NCBI GenBank assembly: GCA_937920455.1
Contig: CALETX010000232.1
Location: 1 to 7,099, forward strand
Source: an uncultured bacterium
GTDB taxonomy: Bacteria; Verrucomicrobiota; Kiritimatiellia; UBA8416; CALETX01
DNA: 7,099 bases
Direction: 5' to 3'
Under the pieces are notes generated by a model. That model was not told where the DNA came from, did no database searches, and saw only the letters and a list, made by a program, of their open reading frames with translations. The first letter of the stretch is position 1. Each line of letters begins with the position of its first letter. Below are positions 1 to 6,843 of this stretch, one piece after another. Made by a program: the position numbers and the translations under genes.

Positions 1-33
1 AATGCGCGTTGGCCGAACTCAAAGGATCACACA

Positions 34-1746
34 ATGTACTGGTCGAAGACTTTTATACCAACACTCAGGGAAGATCCAGGCGAGGCGGAGATTGCCAGCC
101 ACCGTCTGATGATACGCGCGGGGTTGACACGCCGTCTTGCCGGGGGCCTTTATTCCTACCATCCACTTGTTCTGAGGTCTCTCCAAAAGCTAGAAACTAT
201 AATACGTGAGGAAATGAACCGGGCTGGCGCCATTGAACTGCTCATGCCGGCCCTTCAGCCGCGTGAAGTATGGGAGCAATCACGGCGGTATTCGATCATG
301 GGTGAGGTCATGTTCAAACTTAAGGATAGACAGGGACGCGACCTGGTTCTCGGCCCAACCCATGAAGAGGTAATCACCGACCTGGTGGCTCACGAAATCA
401 AGTCATATCGCGATCTCCCAAAAACATTCTATCAGATCCAGACAAAGTTCCGTGATGAAATACGCCCTCGCTTCGGATTGATGCGCGCGCGAGAGTTCGT
501 GATGAAGGATGCTTACAGCTTCGATATCAGCCTGTCTGCTGCGGACAAGAGCTATCAGGCCATGTACGATGCCTACTGCCGCATATTCGAGAGATGCGGC
601 CTGCGAACAAAAATCGTGGAAGCAGATACTGGCGCAATGGGCGGGAAATGGTCCCATGAGTTCATGGTTCTCGCAGACGCCGGGGAAGATGGCCTGGTCG
701 AATGCCCTTCCTGCTCGTATGCGGCCAACCTTGAAAAAGCCGAACGATCCGTTCCGCTGGCTGAACAGGCAGTTTCCTCTGAGCCGCTCAGGAAAATCTC
801 CACACCTGGCGCACGCACAATAGAAGATGTGTCGTCTTTCCTCGGCTGCAGACCATCATCTCTGATCAAGACTCTTGTTTATGTAGCCGATGGCAAACCT
901 GTCGCAGCTCTTGTGCCAGGCGATAGAGACGTGAATGAAAAAAAACTGCAGAACGTTCTTGAAGCCTCCACCTTGTCCCTCGCCGACGAAGCAACCATTC
1001 AGCGCGTAACAGGGGCGCCTGTCGGATTTGCGGGCCCCGTGGGGCTTAGAATACCCATAGTTGCCGACATTTCACTGAAACATGCCGTCAACCGCGTCGT
1101 AGGAGCAAATAAGGCAGATGCTCACATGTTGAACTTTGATATAAACAGGGATGCCGCTGTCTCGCTCTTTGGCGACATAGTGATCGCGCGCGGCGGCGAT
1201 GGCTGCCCTCGTTGCTCGGGCTCTCTCGCCGAAGAACGCGGCATAGAAGTCGGCCATGTCTTCAAACTCGGCACCAAATATTCACAAGCCTTTGGCGCGG
1301 AGTACCTGGACGAAAAAGGGCAGCGTTTGCCTATCGTTATGGGCTGCTATGGAATAGGCGTCACAAGAACACTTCAGGCCATTATCGAACAACAACACGA
1401 CGCAAATGGCATAATATGGCCGCCATCCGTCGCGCCATACCAGGCTGTCGTGCTCCCAATGAGCTCAACCCCTGAAGCGTTGCGCGTCCTTGAAACGTTG
1501 AAAGCATCTCTGGAACAGGCGGCCGTGGACTACATTGTTGATGACAGAGAAGAACGCGCCGGCGTCAAATTCAAGGACGCAGACCTTGTCGGTTTTCCCA
1601 TGCGAGTCGTGATAAGCGAGAAGTCATTGGCAAACGGGAAGATCGAGATCAAAGCGCGTGGAGACGCTTCTGCCGAAATGGTTCCTCCAGGCGACGCGGT
1701 GATAACGATAAAAAATTTGCTTTCTACGGCAGTCCCCACGCGGTAA
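34..1746 (+). CDS. proS: Prolyl-tRNA synthetase, bacterial type with editing (INS) domain
   Basis: Cytoplasmic class II synthetase that attaches proline to tRNA-Pro. The 570-residue product is close to the usual length of the bacterial long form (about 570). Seen in order: motif 1 region around residues 58-80; motif 2 at about 139-162 with RDEIRPRFGLMRAREF; the inserted YbaK-like editing domain at about 228-390; motif 3 at about 436-466 with GCYGIGVTR; and the C-terminal anticodon-binding domain from about 470, including DDREERAGVKFKDAD. Lys279 in LIKT sits where E. coli ProRS has its editing lysine, and His364 fits the conserved histidine of that domain, so hydrolysis of mischarged Ala-tRNA-Pro is expected. 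Two CxxC pairs (Cys224/227 and Cys391/394) flank the insertion. The ATG is supported by AAAGGA at 21-26, seven bases upstream, and by family alignment. It is the first gene of a probable operon with the HU/IHF gene and hisS. Function is near certain. Confidence 0.98.
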   Translation: MYWSKTFIPTLREDPGEAEIASHRLMIRAGLTRRLAGGLYSYHPLVLRSLQKLETIIREEMNRAGAIELLMPALQPREVWEQSRRYSIMGEVMFKLKDRQGRDLVLGPTHEEVITDLVAHEIKSYRDLPKTFYQIQTKFRDEIRPRFGLMRAREFVMKDAYSFDISLSAADKSYQAMYDAYCRIFERCGLRTKIVEADTGAMGGKWSHEFMVLADAGEDGLVECPSCSYAANLEKAERSVPLAEQAVSSEPLRKISTPGARTIEDVSSFLGCRPSSLIKTLVYVADGKPVAALVPGDRDVNEKKLQNVLEASTLSLADEATIQRVTGAPVGFAGPVGLRIPIVADISLKHAVNRVVGANKADAHMLNFDINRDAAVSLFGDIVIARGGDGCPRCSGSLAEERGIEVGHVFKLGTKYSQAFGAEYLDEKGQRLPIVMGCYGIGVTRTLQAIIEQQHDANGIIWPPSVAPYQAVVLPMSSTPEALRVLETLKASLEQAAVDYIVDDREERAGVKFKDADLVGFPMRVVISEKSLANGKIEIKARGDASAEMVPPGDAVITIKNLLSTAVPTR

Positions 1747-1792
1747 AAAGAATCAATGGTGCGGGATCAATCCGGCCACGGAGGGATGCACA

Positions 1793-2074
1793 ATGACAAA
1801 ACGTGACATAGTAAAGCAGATCGTCGCAAAGACTGGCATGACTTATCGCGATGTAGCTATGATCGTCCAGTATGTGCTTGACGCAATTACAGCAGCTATG
1901 GCGCGTGGAGAAACAATAGAACTGCGCGACTTTGGCGTATTTAAAGTGTGCGTCAGAAAGCCGCGGATAGGACGCAACCCACGGCGCCCTCAACAGACAG
2001 TTCAGATCCCTGAAAGAAAAGTCGTAACATTCAAAGCAGGCAAGATCATGAAAGAACTTGTCCTGAAAAGCTGA
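1793..2074 (+). CDS. HU/IHF-family nucleoid DNA-binding protein
   Basis: Small basic protein of 93 residues that should form a dimer and bend DNA. The N-terminal helical dimerisation half is at about 1-45. The family signature follows at about 46-80, with LRDFGVFKV and GRNP, where Pro63 is the residue that intercalates in HU and IHF. The C-terminal FKAGKIMKELV helix closes the fold. The arm tip reads RRPQQTVQ between the NP and IP landmarks, one residue longer than the usual KTGEEIK-type tip and without its turn glycine. The ATG is well placed: GGAGGG at 1780-1785 ends seven bases before it. The gene lies 46 bases after proS and its TGA overlaps the hisS ATG by one base, so it is probably part of a proS-HU-hisS transcript. 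Sequence alone does not separate HU from an IHF subunit, so no symbol is given. Confidence 0.95.
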   Translation: MTKRDIVKQIVAKTGMTYRDVAMIVQYVLDAITAAMARGETIELRDFGVFKVCVRKPRIGRNPRRPQQTVQIPERKVVTFKAGKIMKELVLKS

Positions 2075-3381
2075 TGGACACGCAGATATCCTTCGCCCCA
2101 CCACGGGGAATGCGCGATTTTTACCCTGAAGACATGCTGCTCCGGGAGCGCCTTTTTGACACCTGGAGAGCCGCAGCCCGCCGCTTCAGCTTTTCTCCCT
2201 ACGATGCCTGTGTCGTGGAATCGCTCGACCTGCTCAAAAGAAAGTCGGGGGAGGAAATCGTCGAACAGATTTATTCGTTCGCCGACAAAAGCGGCCGTGA
2301 ACTCGCGCTCAGAGCAGAGATGACGCCCACGCTGGCCCGAATGATAGCCGCAAGGCAGGGATCACTACGTTTTCCCCTGAAATGGTACGCCATAGCCCAG
2401 TGTTTTCGTTACGAAAGAATGACGCGCGGCCGCAAGAGGGAGCACTACCAGTGGAACCTTGATATCGTCGGCGAAGAATCCGTACTGGCCGAAGTAGAAG
2501 TCCTTTCCGCCGCCGTTTCCGCCATAAGTGAACTCGGTCTCAAACCCTCGGATTATAAAATACACTTCAACAACCGAGCGCTGCTTTCCGAGATTTTTGC
2601 AAAAATAGGAATAGAGACGAGGTATCACGCAGCCGCTTTTCTTGCCATGGACAAACGCGGCAAAATCCCAAACGAAGAGATAGAATGCTCGCTCCGTCAG
2701 CAAGGGCTGCCGTCCGAAGCCGCATCCTCCGTTCTCTCTCTCATCAATATAACATCTCTCGACGAAGTCAAAAAGCAACTCGGAAACGAGACCCCAGCAC
2801 TCAAACGCATGCAAGATTTTCAGAATGCAGCCGATGCTGCCGGAATCAGCGGAACGCTGGTGTTTGACCTCTCTGTCGTACGAGGCCTCTCATACTACAC
2901 TGGCATGGTTTTTGAGGCTTTCGACACCGACCGAAAATTTCGCGCAATTTTCGGCGGCGGCCGGTACGACAACCTCCTCGGCGATATCGGCGCAAAACCC
3001 ATGACCGCAGTCGGACTTGGCTTCGGCGATGTTGTCATAGCCGAGTTGCTTAATGAGAAGGGGAAAAATCTCGCTAATTGCCGGACGACCGACATTGCCA
3101 TCGGCTATATGACGACTGAACAGTCGCAGTTAGCAGTCCGAATCGCAACGGCCCTGCGGAATGCAGGCCATAACGTTGATTTGAGATTAACTCCCGAAAA
3201 ACCCCGAAGCTTTTTCTCTTATGCCGGTTCCGGCGTCGCTGCCGAAGCTATATTCATCGGGCCAGATGAACAGTCTTCCGGAATCCTCAAAATAAAGAAC
3301 CTCTCGGACGGAACACAACGCGCAGCAGCAATCAACGATCTTCTTGGCATCTGCGCCAACCGCCGCAACCCTGATGAGTAA
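2074..3381 (+). CDS. hisS: Histidyl-tRNA synthetase
   Basis: Cytoplasmic class II synthetase that charges tRNA-His. The 435 residues match the usual bacterial length (about 420-440). Seen: the N-terminal PRGMRDFYPED; motif 1 region at about 20-55; the ATP/histidine region LRAEMTPTLARM at 79-90; motif 2 at about 111-133 with FRYERMTRGRKREHYQ; the histidine-specific motif VVRGLSYYTG at 268-277; motif 3 with FGGGRYDNLL at 293-302; and a C-terminal anticodon-binding domain from about 338 ending near IKNLSDGTQ. The intact RGLSYYTG motif and C-terminal domain argue for true HisRS rather than the HisZ paralogue, which lacks the latter. Motif 2 resembles the cyanobacterial/plant-organelle form more than the E. 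coli form. The start overlaps the HU/IHF stop (TGATG). Only a weak GAAAAG at 2065-2070 precedes it, so translation probably depends on coupling. Confidence 0.96.
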   Translation: MDTQISFAPPRGMRDFYPEDMLLRERLFDTWRAAARRFSFSPYDACVVESLDLLKRKSGEEIVEQIYSFADKSGRELALRAEMTPTLARMIAARQGSLRFPLKWYAIAQCFRYERMTRGRKREHYQWNLDIVGEESVLAEVEVLSAAVSAISELGLKPSDYKIHFNNRALLSEIFAKIGIETRYHAAAFLAMDKRGKIPNEEIECSLRQQGLPSEAASSVLSLINITSLDEVKKQLGNETPALKRMQDFQNAADAAGISGTLVFDLSVVRGLSYYTGMVFEAFDTDRKFRAIFGGGRYDNLLGDIGAKPMTAVGLGFGDVVIAELLNEKGKNLANCRTTDIAIGYMTTEQSQLAVRIATALRNAGHNVDLRLTPEKPRSFFSYAGSGVAAEAIFIGPDEQSSGILKIKNLSDGTQRAAAINDLLGICANRRNPDE

Positions 3382-3757
3382 TAACCCAGATTTTGCTTTC
3401 AGGCCACAGAGACCTTTATAACTGCCTGTCAGTTGAGTGGTTCAAAAAGATCACGCCCTTCACAAACAAGTAAAAATCCAACTGCAATGCATTTGACTAC
3501 TGTCGTTCTAATGCATTGATAGCAACCATCTTGCTTTTCGCGCATTGTCGGTGGCGCTGTCTCAATAGTAAAATCTGGGATAACTAGCCGCATGAATATG
3601 CAGGCAAGCTCTTTTGGGCCAATGGCATAGCCTCTTTCTCCGGCCTGGAGAGCCGAAAGGATATCAGACGCCACTTGTCACCAGAACGAGTGCATACCCG
3701 ACGGAGCTGGATATGCTGTGACAAGCGTTGAGCGACTTCTCAGGTGATGCTCGGCGT
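3382..3757. other. Convergent intergenic region, no supported gene
   Basis: This stretch separates the hisS stop from the aspS stop on the opposite strand. By eye it is more AT-rich than the flanking genes. It holds a nested inverted repeat (3674-3725), two copies of the palindrome AATGCATT (3486-3493 and 3510-3517), and a weak AACTG/CAGTT hairpin (3420-3434). A minus-strand open frame of 81 codons (3674 to 3429) begins with GTG. It lacks a Shine-Dalgarno sequence, has a stop two codons upstream, and gives a product I cannot match to any family. It might be a remnant of a gene or a chance frame. No classical U-tract terminator is visible for either hisS or aspS. Confidence 0.6.
3674..3725. 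repeat. Nested inverted repeat between hisS and aspS
   Basis: CTTGTCAC at 3674-3681 is the exact reverse complement of GTGACAAG at 3718-3725. A second pair, GCATA at 3692-3696 with TATGC at 3712-3716, lies inside it, so both could form one branched or bulged hairpin. It sits 33 bases past the aspS stop, where a 3'-end structure would be expected. Neither strand has a T-run next to the stem. It may be a factor-dependent or bidirectional 3'-end structure, or a protein-binding palindrome. The symmetry is certain and the function is a guess. Confidence 0.45.
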
Positions 3758-5593
3758 TCAGGAAGCCGACGCAGCGTTCTTGTCCTGCAATCTTGAGTCG
3801 GAACCGGCCACTGCCGCAGCCTTTTTGGGCAGTTCCACCCGAATATGCAGTTCCCTGAGCTGTTTCGGCGTCACTTCACTCGGCGCATTCATCATCAGAT
3901 CCTGCGCCTTCTGATTCATCGGAAATGCCACAACCTCCCTGATATTTTCTTCTCCGGCAAGCATCATGACTATGCGGTCCACTCCAGGCGCTATGCCGGC
4001 ATGAGGCGGCGCACCCAGCCTGAATGCTGTGATCAGGGCGGGGAACCTGGTATCCACTGTCTCTTTGGTATAGCCGGCGATCTCGAATGCCTTGTACATT
4101 ATATCAGGCCTGTGATTCCTCACCGCGCCGCTGGCCAGCTCAATTCCGTTGCACACGATGTCATATTGCCAGGCAAGCACCTGCAGAGGATCTTTCTCTT
4201 CAAGCGCCTGAATCCCCCCTTGAGGCATCGAGAACGGATTGTGGGAAAACATAATGGCCTGCTGTTCTTCATCAAACTCGTACATTGGAAAGTCAACAAC
4301 CCAACAAAAACGAAATACGTTCTGTTCAAACAGATTCAACTCTTTCCCCAGACGCGTACGCACCTCGCCACCCACTTTGTTTACAAGCTTGGGGTTATCA
4401 GCCAGAAAGAAAACCACGTCTCCCTCTCCAGTTCCGCACAGCCTTACAAGCTCCGCGATCTCGCCTTCCTTGAGAAACTTAGCAATAGGTCCTTTGGGCC
4501 CTGCGTCATCCCAAATGATGTAACCCAGGCCCTTGGCCCCCAACGACCTTGCGAAGTCCTCCATCCGATCAAAAAAACTGCGCGGCTGACCCGCAATGCC
4601 CTTCACAGGGATGGCGCGCACCACGCCTTTCTTTTCAACACAGGAACGAAATGCCCTGAACTCTGAATCCCGAAAAACTTCCGAAACCTCAATCATTTTG
4701 AGAGGATTCCGCAAGTCAGGCTTGTCCGTTCCGTATGTCGCCAAAGCATCCGCATAGCTGATTCGTGGAAACGGCGGCGGCGTGACTCCCGCAGACGAGA
4801 ACTTTGTGAACACCGAATGCATCACCGATTCTACCACGCCAAAAACATCGTCCTGAGTGGCGAACGACATTTCAATGTCTAGCTGATAATGCTCACCTGG
4901 CGACCTGTCCGCCCGCGCATCCTCGTCTCTGAAACATGGAGCAATCTGGAAATAACGGTCGAATCCGGCAACCATCAGAAGCTGCTTGAACTGCTGCGGC
5001 GACTGGGGGAGCGCGTAAAATTTTCCCGGGTGAACCCTGCTAGGCACCAGATAGTCCCGCGCTCCTTCTGGAGAACTGCTGGTAAGTATGGGCGTCTGAA
5101 ACTCCACGAAACCATGCTGATGGGTCATTATCCGCCGCATTTCGGCTATTACGCTCGAACGCAAGAGCACATTTCGCCGCATCCTCTCGCGCCGCAAATC
5201 AAGAAATCTGTACTTGAGACGCAGATCCTCCGGAGCTTCTTCATCTGACGCAATCTGGAAGGGCAATGGCTCTGCGGCACTCTGAACTTCCACGCTCTTC
5301 GCTCTCAGTTCGACCTCGCCTGTAGCCAGCGCAGGATTGACGGTGTCCCTGGATCGCAGCGCCACCGTTCCTGTCACCGTGATGACACTCTCGAGACGAA
5401 GTCTCTGACACGCCTCAAAAAAGGGACTATCCGGCTGAACAACCACCTGCGTGACCCCGTAATGATCCCGCAGGTCAATAAAAAGCAGACTGCCGTGATC
5501 GCGTTTGCGGAAAACCCACCCTGACAACCTTACATCTTTGCCGTCATGATCGGCCCGCAACTCCCCGCAAGTGTGAGTTCTGTATGGATGCAT
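3758..5593 (-). CDS. aspS: Aspartyl-tRNA synthetase, bacterial type with GAD domain
   Basis: Cytoplasmic class II synthetase that charges tRNA-Asp. The 611 residues slightly exceed the usual bacterial 585-600. Order: N-terminal OB-fold anticodon-binding domain at about 1-110 with [21 protein letters not shown]; catalytic core with [11 protein letters not shown] (176-186) and [20 protein letters not shown] (195-214); motif 2 with [21 protein letters not shown] (221-241); GAD insertion at about 290-425; then FSHNPFSMP (449-457) and motif 3 at about 527-545 with [14 protein letters not shown]. His33 in RDHGS and the non-lysine Asp83 match positions that in Pseudomonas AspRS favour recognition of tRNA-Asn, so it may be non-discriminating. 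The last 20 or so residues form an Ala/Ser-rich tail beyond the family's usual end. It begins three bases after the L,D-transpeptidase stop, so the two are probably one transcript. Confidence 0.97.
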   Translation of the reverse strand: MHPYRTHTCGELRADHDGKDVRLSGWVFRKRDHGSLLFIDLRDHYGVTQVVVQPDSPFFEACQRLRLESVITVTGTVALRSRDTVNPALATGEVELRAKSVEVQSAAEPLPFQIASDEEAPEDLRLKYRFLDLRRERMRRNVLLRSSVIAEMRRIMTHQHGFVEFQTPILTSSSPEGARDYLVPSRVHPGKFYALPQSPQQFKQLLMVAGFDRYFQIAPCFRDEDARADRSPGEHYQLDIEMSFATQDDVFGVVESVMHSVFTKFSSAGVTPPPFPRISYADALATYGTDKPDLRNPLKMIEVSEVFRDSEFRAFRSCVEKKGVVRAIPVKGIAGQPRSFFDRMEDFARSLGAKGLGYIIWDDAGPKGPIAKFLKEGEIAELVRLCGTGEGDVVFFLADNPKLVNKVGGEVRTRLGKELNLFEQNVFRFCWVVDFPMYEFDEEQQAIMFSHNPFSMPQGGIQALEEKDPLQVLAWQYDIVCNGIELASGAVRNHRPDIMYKAFEIAGYTKETVDTRFPALITAFRLGAPPHAGIAPGVDRIVMMLAGEENIREVVAFPMNQKAQDLMMNAPSEVTPKQLRELHIRVELPKKAAAVAGSDSRLQDKNAASAS

Positions 5594-5596
5594 GAC

Positions 5597-6715
5597 TCAG
5601 TCCCTAATCATCACCGAGGCGCCGACGTGAACAAACTTGAACAGCTCCTCCACATCCGCATTTCTCATTCGAATGCAACCGGCGCTTTCTGCCTTCCCTA
5701 TAATGCTCTCATCCCATGTTCCATGAATGCCATAGCCTTTCACCGGAGGCGTATCGCCGGCGGCTCTAAGAGACATCCATCTCGTTCCAAGGATGTTCTC
5801 AGGGTCGCCATACGGAATCTCTTTACCGTCAGGACGCCACCATACCGGATCCTTCTGTTTGTCCGATATGACAAAACTCCCTGAAGGCGTCTTGCCATGC
5901 CTGCCGGTGCCAACGGCGTATCGTTTGAAGAACCTCCCGTCCATCTGTAGAATCATGTCATTTCTCGATTTGCTTATCACTATCGAAAACCTGCTTGTGG
6001 TTACGAGCAGCCTGTCGCCCGCCTTTATCAAATCAGGATGCTGCAGATCGTTCCCGTCAATAAGCAGATCTACAGTAGTCCCGAATTTACGGGCTATCTT
6101 TTCAAGCGAATCTCCTTTCTGAACAACATAGACTGTTTTCTCAGGCGCCTCGCGGGGCGTTAGAAACAGTTCAACATTCAACTGCCCCAGCATTTTTTCT
6201 ATCTCAGCAATGAGATTGGAGTCTTTAACCGCATCAAGCAAATGCCAGCACACACTCCTTGCGCTCACAAAATCGCCCTTGTCCACAAGTGTCTTGGCTT
6301 TCTCAATCTCAGCGCCCCAGTCGCTTGCCGCTCCCTCCGCCACAGTCAAAGCGGCTTTCCGGTCAATTGTCGAACGGTTCTCAGAAGCATCCCCGGATTT
6401 GTGTTGGACCCGTGTCGCGAACGATTCACCAAGAGAGGCAGATGATACTTCAGATGCCAAATTGGTTGCTGTGCTGGCTACCCTTCTGCCGCTCATATCT
6501 TTACTCAAGGCAGTTCCTGAACTTACAGCACTGCTTTCAGGCGCAGAGGCGACGATTGCCTGAAGCTCTGCCGTCTTCTCCTCAGCGGTTTTCTCACGAT
6601 TTCCCAGACGCTGTCTGAACAACCGTGCGGCCGCGATTGCCATGAGCACTACCAGGGAAACCACAACCAGCCATGGCCTGGGCATGCGGGATGAATTCTG
6701 CTCATTGTTGTTCAT
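5597..6715 (-). CDS. Membrane-anchored LysM and YkuD L,D-transpeptidase
   Basis: Predicted cell-wall enzyme of 372 residues that makes 3-3 peptidoglycan crosslinks or attaches proteins to the wall. A short basic N-terminus and one hydrophobic segment at about 14-31 act as an uncleaved anchor, placing the rest outside the cytoplasmic membrane. A low-complexity Ser/Ala/Glu linker (about 40-130) and a helical TPR-like stretch (about 132-182) follow. One LysM domain at about 194-239 (YVVQKGDSLEKIARKFGTT) should bind glycan. The YkuD domain covers about 242-371, with HGT at 331-333 and the active-site motif SAGCIRM at 344-350; Cys347 is the predicted nucleophile and Arg349 its usual partner. All expected catalytic residues are present. 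Upstream of the ATG only AAGG at a long 11-base spacing is seen, so initiation may be modest. The gene is followed after three bases by aspS. TPR-like plus LysM plus YkuD is a layout I associate with Lentisphaerae, Verrucomicrobia and Planctomycetes. Confidence 0.93.
   Translation of the reverse strand: MNNNEQNSSRMPRPWLVVVSLVVLMAIAAARLFRQRLGNREKTAEEKTAELQAIVASAPESSAVSSGTALSKDMSGRRVASTATNLASEVSSASLGESFATRVQHKSGDASENRSTIDRKAALTVAEGAASDWGAEIEKAKTLVDKGDFVSARSVCWHLLDAVKDSNLIAEIEKMLGQLNVELFLTPREAPEKTVYVVQKGDSLEKIARKFGTTVDLLIDGNDLQHPDLIKAGDRLLVTTSRFSIVISKSRNDMILQMDGRFFKRYAVGTGRHGKTPSGSFVISDKQKDPVWWRPDGKEIPYGDPENILGTRWMSLRAAGDTPPVKGYGIHGTWDESIIGKAESAGCIRMRNADVEELFKFVHVGASVMIRD
5601..5605 (-). promoter_or_regulatory. 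Ribosome binding site of aspS
   Basis: On the minus strand AGGGA ends seven bases before the aspS ATG. It lies inside the last codons of the upstream transpeptidase gene. This fixes the start at 5593 and supports translation from a shared transcript. Confidence 0.7.
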
Positions 6716-6756
6716 CTTTTCAGGAACCTTCTAGAAACAGCGCCAGAGATTAACAG

Positions 6757-6790
6757 AAAAACCCTACGCCGCAATTCATATTTGTGCGGC
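6757..6790 (-). promoter_or_regulatory. Hairpin with T-run upstream of the transpeptidase gene
   Basis: Read on the minus strand, GCCGCA (6790-6785) pairs with TGCGGC (6773-6768) around an 11-base loop. Six bases later comes TTTTT (6761-6757). It lies 42 bases before the transpeptidase start. It could be a second weak terminator for the gene to the right, or a leader attenuator if transcription starts upstream of it. The stem is short and the gap to the T-run long, so function is uncertain. Confidence 0.3.
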
Positions 6791-6843
6791 CATCGTCACT
6801 ACATTGAGATGGACATTGCTCGTCAGATTCGCCACAGGCACAG

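Noticed and set aside
9..209. Plus-strand frame of 66 codons overlapping the proS start
   Set aside because: It runs in another frame through the conserved ProRS N-terminus and has no family resemblance. The 33 bases before proS are too few to call any upstream gene.
1747..1792. Terminator or separate promoter between proS and the HU/IHF gene
   Set aside because: The 46 bases contain no stable stem and no convincing promoter boxes. Only the RBS stands out.
1724..2104. Minus-strand open frame of 126 codons across the HU/IHF gene
   Set aside because: It overlaps three conserved plus-strand genes. Its product is a Cys/His/Tyr-rich sequence without a domain.
2365..2814. Minus-strand open frame of 149 codons inside hisS
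   Set aside because: It is antisense to conserved HisRS motifs, shows no recognisable family, and looks like a composition shadow.
2074..3381. hisZ (ATP phosphoribosyltransferase regulatory subunit) instead of hisS
   Set aside because: The histidine motif RGLSYYTG, full motif 2 and the C-terminal anticodon-binding domain are all present, and no histidine biosynthesis gene is nearby.
3420..3434. AACTG/CAGTT hairpin after hisS as a terminator
   Set aside because: It has only five mostly AT-containing pairs and no adjacent T-run, which is too weak to call.
3845..4666. Long plus-strand open frame of 273 codons inside aspS
   Set aside because: It lies wholly antisense to a clearly conserved AspRS. 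Its translation is rich in His, Cys and Arg without any domain, as expected from a shadow frame.
6210..6618. Overlapping plus-strand frames inside the L,D-transpeptidase gene
   Set aside because: They are antisense to the Ser/Ala-rich linker of the real gene, whose low complexity leaves several frames open.
6716..6843. Sigma70-like promoter for the transpeptidase-aspS unit
   Set aside because: Candidate -10 elements (TATGAA, GTTAAT on the minus strand) have no suitable -35 element at 16-18 base spacing, so none is reported.
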